Part shown: piece by piece, positions 57,102 to 64,000 of the stretch
Layout: every line of letters begins with the position of its first letter
Numbering within the stretch: position 1 is the first letter of the stretch
Origin: Pseudomonas fuscovaginae SE-1
GTDB lineage: Bacteria > Pseudomonadota > Gammaproteobacteria > Pseudomonadales > Pseudomonadaceae
Reading direction: 5' to 3'
Assembly (NCBI RefSeq): GCF_000364705.1
Contig: NZ_AQOH01000061.1
Coordinates: forward strand, 17,392-81,391
Length of the DNA: 64,000 bases
Made by a program: the position numbers and the translations under genes
Notes under the pieces: generated by a model
Told to the model about the DNA's origin: nothing
What the model saw: only the letters and a program-made list of their open reading frames with translations
The model's database searches: none

Positions 57102-58388
57102 ATGAATTCGATTTCTCGCCTCGCCGCAGTGATTTCCCTCGCCTCGTTGTTCCCCCTCAGCGCACTGGCTGCCGACTCCAAAGGGAGTGTGGAAGTGGTT
57201 CACTGGTGGACGTCCGGTGGTGAAAAAGCGGCTGTCGACGTACTCAAGGCCCAGGTCGAAAAAGACGGCTTCACCTGGAAGGACGGTGCTGTCGCCGGCG
57301 GTGGCGGCGCCACGGCCATGACCGTGCTGAAAAGCCGCGCGGTAGCCGGCAACCCGCCGGGCGTTGCCCAGATCAAGGGACCCGACATCCAGGAGTGGGC
57401 TTCCACCGGGCTGCTCGATACCGACGTTCTCAAGGACGTTGCCAAGGAAGAGAAGTGGGACAGCCTGCTCGACAAGAAAGTCTCCGACACCGTGAAGTAT
57501 GACGGTGACTACGTGGCCGTGCCGGTGAACATCCACCGCGTCAACTGGCTGTGGATCAACCCCGAGGTGTTCAAGAAGGCCGGTATCGACAAGGCGCCGA
57601 CCACCCTTCAGGAATTCTACGCAGCCGGCGACAAGCTCAAGGCCGCGGGCTTCATTCCACTGGCCCACGGTGGCCAGCCTTGGCAGGACAGCACCGTGTT
57701 CGAAGCGGTGGTGCTCTCGGTGATGGGCGCCGACGGCTACAAGAAGGCCCTGGTCGACCTGGACAACGCCGCCCTGACCGGCCCTGAAATGGTCAAGGCC
57801 CTGACCGAATTGAAGAAAGTCGCGACCTACATGGACGTCGATGGCAAGGGCCAGGACTGGAACCTGGAAGCGGCCAAGGTCATCAACGGCAAGGCCGGCA
57901 TGCAGATCATGGGTGACTGGGCCAAGAGCGAATGGACCGCAGCCAAGAAAGTCGCTGGCAAGGACTACCAGTGCGTAGCCTTCCCGGGCACCGACAAGGC
58001 CTTCACCTACAACATCGACTCCCTGGCGGTGTTCAAGCAGAAGGACAAGGGGACCGCGGCCGGCCAGCAGGACATCGCCAAGGTGGTGCTGGGCGAGAAC
58101 TTCCAGAAGGTCTTCAGCATCAACAAGGGCTCGATCCCGGTGCGCAACGACATGCTGGCCGACATGGCCAAGTATGGCTTCGACTCCTGTGCGCAGACCG
58201 CGGCCAAGGACTTCCTCGCCGATGCCAAGACCGGCGGCCTGCAACCGAGCATGGCGCACAACATGGCAACCACGCTGGCGGTACAGGGCGCGTTCTTTGA
58301 TGTGGTGACCAACTACATCAACGACCCGAAAGCCGACCCGGCCGATGCGGCGAAGAAGCTCGGCGCGGCGGTCAAGTCCGCCAAGTAA
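57102..58388 (+). CDS. gtsA: Glucose ABC transporter periplasmic binding protein GtsA
   Basis: 428 residues. A signal peptide ends at ALAADS. It belongs to the class I extracellular solute-binding proteins for sugars ([69 protein letters not shown]). Its place before gtsBCD-oprB and after glk-gltRS is the known glucose-binding position of Pseudomonas (also called gltB). A REP pair separates it from the permease genes. Confidence 0.95.
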   Translation: MNSISRLAAVISLASLFPLSALAADSKGSVEVVHWWTSGGEKAAVDVLKAQVEKDGFTWKDGAVAGGGGATAMTVLKSRAVAGNPPGVAQIKGPDIQEWASTGLLDTDVLKDVAKEEKWDSLLDKKVSDTVKYDGDYVAVPVNIHRVNWLWINPEVFKKAGIDKAPTTLQEFYAAGDKLKAAGFIPLAHGGQPWQDSTVFEAVVLSVMGADGYKKALVDLDNAALTGPEMVKALTELKKVATYMDVDGKGQDWNLEAAKVINGKAGMQIMGDWAKSEWTAAKKVAGKDYQCVAFPGTDKAFTYNIDSLAVFKQKDKGTAAGQQDIAKVVLGENFQKVFSINKGSIPVRNDMLADMAKYGFDSCAQTAAKDFLADAKTGGLQPSMAHNMATTLAVQGAFFDVVTNYINDPKADPADAAKKLGAAVKSAK

Positions 58389-58399
58389 ACGCTCCCTCC

Positions 58400-58491
58400 C
58401 TGTAGGAGCAGGGCTTGCCCGCGAAAGCGGTACATCAGCCGACGGATTCGTTGACTGACACACCGTCTTCGCGGGCAAGCCCGGCTCCTGC
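58400..58491. repeat. Inverted REP pair between gtsA and gtsB
   Basis: gtaggagcagggcttgcccg followed by cgaa, and the inverse ttcgcgggcaagcccggctc followed by ctgc, 40 bases apart. It sits inside the operon, between the abundant binding protein and the membrane genes. Confidence 0.88.
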
Positions 58492-58536
58492 CGAGGGTGT
58501 CGATGCAGTTCCTTCTTTCCTGTAGTGGATTTTCCC

Positions 58537-59445
58537 ATGAGCTCTGTTGCTGTGTTCAGCAAGGCCTCGCCGTTCGATTTCCTGCAGCGCTGGCTACCCA
58601 AACTGGTGCTGGCGCCGAGCATGTTCATCGTGCTGGTGGGCTTCTATGGCTACATCCTGTGGACGTTCGTGCTGTCGTTCACCAACTCGACTTTCCTGCC
58701 GACCTACAAATGGGTGGGCCTGGCGCAATACGCGCGGTTGTTCGACAACGACCGCTGGTGGGTGGCGAGCAAGAACCTGGCGCTGTTCGGCGGCCTGTTC
58801 ATCGCCATCACCCTGGCGATCGGTGTGATGCTGGCGGTGTTTCTCGACCAGCGCATCCGTCGCGAAGGGTTCATCCGCACGATCTACCTGTACCCGATGG
58901 CGTTGTCGATGATCGTCACCGGTACCGCCTGGAAGTGGCTGCTCAACCCGGGCATGGGCCTGGACAAGCTGCTGCGTGATTGGGGCTGGGAAGGCTTCCG
59001 TCTGGACTGGCTGATCGACCCCGACCGCGTCGTCTACTGCCTGGTGATCGCCGCCGTCTGGCAGGCCTCGGGCTTCATCATGGCGATGTTCCTCGCCGGC
59101 CTGCGCGGTGTCGACCAGTCGATCATCCGTGCCGCGCAGATCGATGGCGCGAGCATGCCGAAGATCTACTGGAAGGTGGTGCTGCCCAGCCTGCGTCCGG
59201 TGTTCTTCAGTGCGGTGATGATCCTGGCGCACATTGCGATCAAGAGCTTCGACCTGGTGGCGGCGATGACCGCGGGCGGCCCTGGCTACTCGTCCGACCT
59301 GCCGGCGATGTTCATGTACTCCTTCACCTTCAGTCGCGGCCAGATGGGCATGGGCTCGGCCAGTGCGATTCTGATGCTCGGTGCGATTCTCGCGATCATC
59401 GTGCCTTACCTGTACTCCGAGCTGAGGACCAAGCGTCATGACTAG
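58537..59445 (+). CDS. gtsB: Glucose ABC transporter permease GtsB
   Basis: 302 residues from the ATG at 58537. Six or so transmembrane helices and the binding-protein-dependent permease signature (RAAQIDGASMPKIYWKVVLPSLRP). The opening TWKLVLAPSMFIVLVGFYGYILWT-like stretch (here LVLAPSMFIVLVGFYGYILWT) is typical of MalF-type subunits. Pairs with GtsC. Overlaps gtsC by 8 bases. Confidence 0.94.
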   Translation: MSSVAVFSKASPFDFLQRWLPKLVLAPSMFIVLVGFYGYILWTFVLSFTNSTFLPTYKWVGLAQYARLFDNDRWWVASKNLALFGGLFIAITLAIGVMLAVFLDQRIRREGFIRTIYLYPMALSMIVTGTAWKWLLNPGMGLDKLLRDWGWEGFRLDWLIDPDRVVYCLVIAAVWQASGFIMAMFLAGLRGVDQSIIRAAQIDGASMPKIYWKVVLPSLRPVFFSAVMILAHIAIKSFDLVAAMTAGGPGYSSDLPAMFMYSFTFSRGQMGMGSASAILMLGAILAIIVPYLYSELRTKRHD

Positions 59446-60283
59446 TCTCGCCGACAAACCCTCCATCAGCCTGAGCCGCATTGCCATCCATGCGGTGCTG
59501 ATCATCGCCGTGCTGCTGTACCTGGTGCCGCTGGTGGTGATGCTGCTGACCAGCTTCAAGTCGCCGGACGACATCAGCACCGGCAACCTGCTGAGCTGGC
59601 CGACGGTGTTCACCGACATTGGCTGGGTCAAGGCCTGGGCCACGGTCAACGGCTACTTCTGGAACTCGATCAAGATCACCGTTCCGGCGGTGCTGATTTC
59701 CACCGCCATCGGCGCGCTGAACGGCTACGTGCTGTCGATGTGGCGCTTTCGCGGCTCGCAGCTGTTCTTCGGCCTGCTGCTGTTCGGCTGCTTCCTGCCG
59801 TTCCAGACCGTGCTGCTGCCAGCCTCGTTCACCCTCGGCAAGATGGGCCTGGCCAGCACCACCACCGGCCTGGTGTTCGTGCACGTGGTCTATGGCCTGG
59901 CCTTCACCACGCTGTTCTTCCGCAACTACTACGTGAGCATTCCCGATGCGCTGGTCAAGGCGGCACGCCTGGATGGCGCGGGGTTCTTCACCATCTTCCG
60001 GCGGATCATCCTGCCGATGTCGACCCCGATCATCATGGTCTGCCTGATCTGGCAGTTCACCCAGATCTGGAACGACTTCCTGTTCGGCGTGGTGTTCTCC
60101 AGCGGTGATTCGCAACCGATCACCGTGGCGCTGAACAACCTGGTCAACACCAGCACCGGGGTCAAGGAATACAACGTGGACATGGCGGCGGCGATGATCG
60201 CCGGGCTGCCGACGCTGCTGGTCTATGTGGTCGCAGGCAAGTATTTCGTGCGCGGGCTGACGGCCGGCGCAGTCAAGGGGTAA
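59438..60283 (+). CDS. gtsC: Glucose ABC transporter permease GtsC
   Basis: 281 residues. MalG-type inner-membrane permease with about six helices and the coupling-helix EAA motif (KAARLDGAGFFTIFRRIILPMSTPI). The start lies within the gtsB end, and gtsD begins 2 bases after its stop, so the block is tightly coupled. Confidence 0.94.
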   Translation: MTSLADKPSISLSRIAIHAVLIIAVLLYLVPLVVMLLTSFKSPDDISTGNLLSWPTVFTDIGWVKAWATVNGYFWNSIKITVPAVLISTAIGALNGYVLSMWRFRGSQLFFGLLLFGCFLPFQTVLLPASFTLGKMGLASTTTGLVFVHVVYGLAFTTLFFRNYYVSIPDALVKAARLDGAGFFTIFRRIILPMSTPIIMVCLIWQFTQIWNDFLFGVVFSSGDSQPITVALNNLVNTSTGVKEYNVDMAAAMIAGLPTLLVYVVAGKYFVRGLTAGAVKG

Positions 60284-60285
60284 TC

Positions 60286-61443
60286 ATGGCAACGCTCGAA
60301 CTTCGCAACGTAAACAAGACCTATGGCGCCGGCCTGCCGGACACCCTGAAGAACATCGAACTGTCGATCAAGGACGGTGAGTTCCTGATCCTCGTCGGCC
60401 CTTCGGGTTGCGGCAAGTCGACCCTGATGAACTGCATCGCCGGCCTGGAGAGCATCACCGGCGGTGCGATCATGATCGGCGACCAGGACGTCAGTGGCAT
60501 GAGCCCCAAGGATCGCGACATTGCCATGGTGTTCCAGTCCTATGCGCTGTACCCGACCATGAGCGTGCGCGAGAACATCGAATTCGGCCTGAAGATCCGC
60601 AAGATGAGCCAGTCGGCCATCGACGAGGAAGTCGCCCGGGTCGCCAAGCTGTTGCAGATCGAACACCTGCTCAACCGCAAGCCGGGCCAGCTCTCCGGTG
60701 GCCAGCAACAGCGCGTGGCGATGGGCCGGGCGCTGGCGCGGCGGCCGAAGATCTACCTGTTCGACGAACCGCTGTCGAACCTCGACGCCAAGCTGCGGGT
60801 CGAGATGCGCACCGAAATGAAACTGATGCACCAGCGTCTGAAGACCACCACGGTCTACGTCACCCATGACCAGATCGAGGCGATGACCCTCGGCGACAAG
60901 GTGGCGGTGATTAAGGATGGCATCATCCAGCAGTTCGGCACGCCGAAACAGATTTACAACGACCCGGCCAACCAGTTCGTCGCCAGCTTCATCGGTTCGC
61001 CGCCGATGAACTTCATTCCGCTGCGCCTGCAGCGCAAGGATGGCCGCCTGGTGGCGCTGCTCGACAGTGGCCAGGCGCGTTGCGAACTGCCGCTCAATAC
61101 CAGCGAGGCGGGCCTGGAAGATCGCGAAGTGGTGCTGGGGCTGCGCCCCGAGCAGATCCTGCTGGCCAATGGCGACGCCGGTCTGCCGAGCATCCGTGCC
61201 GAAGTGCAGGTCACCGAGCCGACCGGGCCTGACACCCTGGTGTTCGTCACCCTCAATGACAGCAAGGTCTGCTGCCGCCTGGCGCCGGACGTGGCGCCAC
61301 AGGTGGGCGAGACCCTGACCCTGCAGTTCGATCCGGCCAAGGTGTTGCTGTTCGACGCCGCGACCGGCGAGCGCCTGGGCCAGGTGGCGCAGTCCCGGTC
61401 CCAGGCCAGTGGCGACAATGTGGCGCAATTCAAGGGCCGTTGA
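60286..61443 (+). CDS. gtsD: Glucose ABC transporter ATPase GtsD
   Basis: 385 residues. Walker A is [11 protein letters not shown], signature [15 protein letters not shown], Walker [17 protein letters not shown]-loop [10 protein letters not shown]. The C-terminal third (about 235-385) is the MalK-type OB/TOBE regulatory domain ([28 protein letters not shown]). It powers the GtsBC pore. oprB follows after 90 bases. Confidence 0.96.
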   Translation: MATLELRNVNKTYGAGLPDTLKNIELSIKDGEFLILVGPSGCGKSTLMNCIAGLESITGGAIMIGDQDVSGMSPKDRDIAMVFQSYALYPTMSVRENIEFGLKIRKMSQSAIDEEVARVAKLLQIEHLLNRKPGQLSGGQQQRVAMGRALARRPKIYLFDEPLSNLDAKLRVEMRTEMKLMHQRLKTTTVYVTHDQIEAMTLGDKVAVIKDGIIQQFGTPKQIYNDPANQFVASFIGSPPMNFIPLRLQRKDGRLVALLDSGQARCELPLNTSEAGLEDREVVLGLRPEQILLANGDAGLPSIRAEVQVTEPTGPDTLVFVTLNDSKVCCRLAPDVAPQVGETLTLQFDPAKVLLFDAATGERLGQVAQSRSQASGDNVAQFKGR

Positions 61444-61533
61444 ATTCAGGGCGGGCGGCTCGCCGCTCGTCGCAATCGATGTAAACCACGTTCAATAAAG
61501 ACTGTTAATAACAATAAAGACGAGGATGTAGGG

Positions 61534-62883
61534 ATGAAAAAGAGGAACACCAACACCCGCTTGATCTGCCAGTTGTCAGCGGCGGCGGCCTTGGTCATGG
61601 CTGGCCATGCGATGGCGGACGAGGCATTCAGCGCCGACTCCAAATGGATGACCGGCGACTGGGGCGGTGAACGCACCCGGCTCATCGAGCAGGGTATCGA
61701 TATCAAGGCCGACTACGTCGGTGAGGTCGGTGGAAACCTGCACGGTGGCTACAACGACGACAAGACCGCACGTTACGCCGACCAGTTCGGCCTGGGCGTG
61801 GCGCTGGACCTGCAGAAGCTGTGGGGCTGGGACAACACCCAGGCGAAGATCCAGCTCACCAACCGTAACGGCTACAACATTTCCAACGACCGTGTCGGTG
61901 ATCCGCGTGCCGGCACCCTGAGTTCCTCCCAGGAAGTCTACGGCCGTGGCCACATGGTGCGTCTGACCCAATTGTGGATCCAGCACCAGTTCCTCGACGG
62001 CAAGCTGGATGTCAAGGCCGGTTACTTCGGCGAGGGTGAAGACTTCAACACCTTCCCCTGCGACTTCCAGAACCTGGCGTTCTGCGGTTCCCAGGTGGGC
62101 AACTGGGCGACCGGTATCTGGTACAACTGGCCTGTCAGCCAGGCTGCGCTGCGCGTGAAGTACCACATCACCCCCGAGCTGTATGCGCAGATCGGCGCGT
62201 ATAACCAGAACCCGTCGCAACTGGAGCACGGCAACGGCTTCAAACTCAGCGGCAGTGGCACCAAGGGTACCGTGCTGCCGGTCGAGCTGGTCTGGTCGCC
62301 GAAGGTCAACAACCTGCCGGGCGAATACCGGGTCGGCTACTACAAGAGCACGGCGCCGGCCAATGACGTGCGCGAGGACGTCAATGGCGGTGATGCCGCC
62401 ACCACCGGTAACGCCTATCGCGTTCACGACAGCAAGCACGGCTACTGGTTCGTCGCGCAGCAGCAACTGACCAGCCACAACGGCGACGCTTCCCGTGGTC
62501 TGAACATCGCCGCCAACGCGACCTTCCACGACAAGGACACCAACGTCGTCGACAACTACCAGTCGCTGATGCTGGTGTACAAGGGGCCGTTCGATGCGCG
62601 TCCCAAGGATGACATCGGCTTCGGCGTCGCTCGTATCCATGTCAACGACGACGTGAAGAAAAACGCCGAGCTGGCCAACGCCGCCATCGGTGTCAGCGAC
62701 TACGACAACCCGCTGTACTCGCCACTGCGCGAAACCGAGTACAACTACGAGCTCAACTACGGCATCCATGTCACCAACTGGCTGACCGTACGGCCCAACC
62801 TGCAGTACATCACCCATCCGGGTGGCGTGGATCAGGTCGACAACGCCCTGGTGGCCGGTCTGAAAATTCAGTCGGTCTTCTGA
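61534..62883 (+). CDS. oprB: Carbohydrate-selective porin OprB
   Basis: 449 residues. A signal peptide ends at AMADEA. Mature N-terminus KWMTGDWGGERTRLIEQGIDIKADYVGEVGGN is the OprB hallmark, and a long 16-strand-type barrel with aromatic girdles ends in IQSVF. It lets glucose pass the outer membrane. Expression in this cluster is thought to depend on GltR. Closed by a terminator. Confidence 0.95.
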   Translation: MKKRNTNTRLICQLSAAAALVMAGHAMADEAFSADSKWMTGDWGGERTRLIEQGIDIKADYVGEVGGNLHGGYNDDKTARYADQFGLGVALDLQKLWGWDNTQAKIQLTNRNGYNISNDRVGDPRAGTLSSSQEVYGRGHMVRLTQLWIQHQFLDGKLDVKAGYFGEGEDFNTFPCDFQNLAFCGSQVGNWATGIWYNWPVSQAALRVKYHITPELYAQIGAYNQNPSQLEHGNGFKLSGSGTKGTVLPVELVWSPKVNNLPGEYRVGYYKSTAPANDVREDVNGGDAATTGNAYRVHDSKHGYWFVAQQQLTSHNGDASRGLNIAANATFHDKDTNVVDNYQSLMLVYKGPFDARPKDDIGFGVARIHVNDDVKKNAELANAAIGVSDYDNPLYSPLRETEYNYELNYGIHVTNWLTVRPNLQYITHPGGVDQVDNALVAGLKIQSVF

Positions 62884-62922
62884 GGCTTCGGCTGATAAGC
62901 TCTCTCTCTATGTGCGCATCTT

Positions 62923-62954
62923 GCGGATGGTCACCCGACCGTCCGCTTTTTTTT
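62923..62954 (+). terminator. Terminator after oprB
   Basis: GCGGATGGTC, loop accc, GACCGTCCGC, then TTTTTTTT. One G-T pair in a 10-bp stem. Confidence 0.92.
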
Positions 62955-63008
62955 GCGCAGCAGGACGCGTTGGCTTCACGACGACAGAGATTCCAGGATT
63001 CGCGGCAC

Positions 63009-63863
63009 ATGCACGAGCAACCCCTACAACGTTTCTTCAAATCCCGGCGCGAACAGCCGGTGTTCCAGTGGGAGCGCTTTCAGCAGCGTGAGGTGCTGGT
63101 CATCGACCATCCGCTGTGCCAGGCGGTGTTCAGTCGCCAGGGCGCGCAGTTGCTGCATTTCCAGCCACGGGGGCAGAAGCCCTGGTTGTGGTGTGCGGCG
63201 AAGTGGCCGCAGGTCGGCGCGATTCGCGGTGGGGTGCCGGTGTGCTGGCCGTGGTACGGTCGTCATCCGAGTGAAAATGCCTGGCCGTCCCATGGCTGGG
63301 CGCGGTTGATCGACTGGAAGCTGCTGGAGAGCAGTTCCGATGAGCAGGGCGTCAGCCTGCACTGGCGGCTGCAGTTGTGCGATTGGCAGGTGGACCTGCA
63401 TGCCCGCCTGGGCGAGAGCATGGATCTGCGCCTCAGCACCGAGCACCAGGACAGTGAACCTTGCCAGTTGAGTCATGCCTTGCACGCCTATTGGCGTATC
63501 GGCGACGTTGGCGAGGTAGCGCTGTCTGGGCTCGACGGGGCGCAGGGGTATGATCATCTGAGCCGCCGGGTCTGCCAGCAGGAAGGCGAGTTGCGGGTCG
63601 AGGGTGGCTGCCAGCGGGTGTTCCAGCACGAGGGCGAATTGCACCTCAAGGATCACGCCTGGCAGCGCGAGTTGTGCATCGATACCGGTGACAGCGCCGA
63701 TACGGTGGTCTGGCATCCGGGACAGCGGCCGCTGCTCGGGGTGAGTTGGAGCGAGGTGATGGGCTTCGTCTGTGTCGAGGCGGCCAATGGCGGCACCGAC
63801 AGCCTGTGCCTGGCGCCCGGAGAACGGGCACACCTGAGCTTGCAGGCGCGCGCGCAGGCCTGA
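63009..63863 (+). CDS. D-hexose-6-phosphate mutarotase (YeaD family)
   Basis: 284 residues from the ATG at 63009 (MHEQPLQRFFKSR). Motifs of the galactose-mutarotase-like fold are GAQLLHFQPRGQKPWLWCA, RGGVPVCWPWYGRHPSE, HGWARLIDW and LSHALHAYW, the YeaD pattern. It interconverts alpha and beta anomers of glucose-6-phosphate and so speeds entry into the zwf step. The oprB terminator lies between, so it may have its own promoter. In P. putida hexR follows this gene. Confidence 0.9.
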   Translation: MHEQPLQRFFKSRREQPVFQWERFQQREVLVIDHPLCQAVFSRQGAQLLHFQPRGQKPWLWCAAKWPQVGAIRGGVPVCWPWYGRHPSENAWPSHGWARLIDWKLLESSSDEQGVSLHWRLQLCDWQVDLHARLGESMDLRLSTEHQDSEPCQLSHALHAYWRIGDVGEVALSGLDGAQGYDHLSRRVCQQEGELRVEGGCQRVFQHEGELHLKDHAWQRELCIDTGDSADTVVWHPGQRPLLGVSWSEVMGFVCVEAANGGTDSLCLAPGERAHLSLQARAQA

Positions 63864-63885
63864 TGAGGTCTGTTTGTGGATTGCT

Positions 63886-63925
63886 ACTTGTGGACTTGTG
63901 GACTTGTGGACTTGTGGACTTGTGG
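63886..63925. repeat. 8-bp tandem repeat array
   Basis: Five copies of ACTTGTGG, then imperfect variants up to about 63963 (agtgtgggtttgtgg occurs twice). The tract is low-complexity and polymorphism-prone. No coding frame is supported there. Confidence 0.85.
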
Positions 63926-63961
63926 AGTGTGGGTTTGTGGACTTGTGAAGTGTGGGTTTGT

Positions 63962-64000
63962 GGCGAGCGGGCTTGCCCGCGCTCGACTGCAAGGCAGTCG
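63962..64000. repeat. REP-like element at the window edge
   Basis: cgagcgggcttgcccgcgct followed by cg, then cgactgcaaggcagtcg, which is itself a short inverted repeat (GACTGC / GCAGTC). The element is cut by the window end. Confidence 0.6.

Noticed and set aside
63886..63963. CRISPR-like array
   Set aside because: Repeats are 8 bp, contiguous and without spacers. No cas genes are present.

Overview
The window is about 64 kb of a high-GC chromosome from a fluorescent-group Pseudomonas. The evidence is gene content and order: a gapA/edd/glk/gltRS/gtsABCD/oprB glucose block, colRS followed by an LPS-kinase operon, an mprF/acvB pair, rhlG, and REP repeats of the type 'cgcgggcaagcc'. Most of it is core genome. 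I see no prophage, insertion sequence, integrase, CRISPR array or plasmid gene.

Layout. 1-6.05 kb: an iron block. On the minus strand are a TonB-dependent siderophore receptor, a PiuC-type hydroxylase and the start of a periplasmic siderophore-binding protein. A two-component system (OmpR-type regulator and kinase) diverges from them. The shared intergenic region holds a Fur-like palindrome and a tandem 10-bp direct repeat. 6.3-10.5 kb: small conserved genes (two SEC-C metal-binding proteins, a LEA-type lipoprotein, DUF1145, a secreted collagen-like protein, CopD). 10.6-24.3 kb: dinG, a secreted glycoside hydrolase, a serine esterase, an OmpA lipoprotein with an Ala/Lys/Pro tail, pdxH, a SlyB-like lipoprotein, nhaA, a PLP enzyme, rhlG, a DUF1456 gene and a pseudouridine-synthase homologue lacking the catalytic Asp. 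24.5-32.6 kb: GNAT, rimO, kup, and mprF with its AcvB/VirJ partner. 32.8-33.3 kb: two identical initiator tRNA genes, each with its own promoter and terminator. 33.5-42.0 kb: dinB with an upstream LexA-like box, proS with a lipoprotein, ampG, an ATL protein, a DUF481 outer-membrane protein, a HugZ-like haem protein and fxsA. 42.1-44.3 kb: groESL with a sigma-32-like promoter. 44.5-48.3 kb: colR-colS, then a methyltransferase, a WapQ-type LPS kinase and a small membrane protein.

48.4-63.9 kb is a complete glucose uptake and Entner-Doudoroff entry block. gapA diverges from edd-glk, with two perfect TTGT-N7-ACAA HexR boxes between them. Then come gltR-gltS, a protein with two AP2-like repeats on the opposite strand, an AGE-family sugar isomerase, the ABC transporter gtsABCD, the porin oprB and a hexose-6-phosphate mutarotase. 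Glucose would enter through OprB, be bound by GtsA, imported by GtsBCD, phosphorylated by Glk and dehydrated by Edd after oxidation.

The most novel-looking signals are: (i) an exactly duplicated regulatory architecture in front of the AGE isomerase and gtsA (18-bp palindrome, 16-bp gap, TTACCT, 20-bp gap, TAGAAT); (ii) the AP2-like two-repeat protein whose 3' end overlaps gltS; (iii) the catalytic-Asp-less pseudouridine synthase homologue; and (iv) the tandem direct repeat in the iron receptor/regulator intergenic region. No wholly new multi-gene system is evident.
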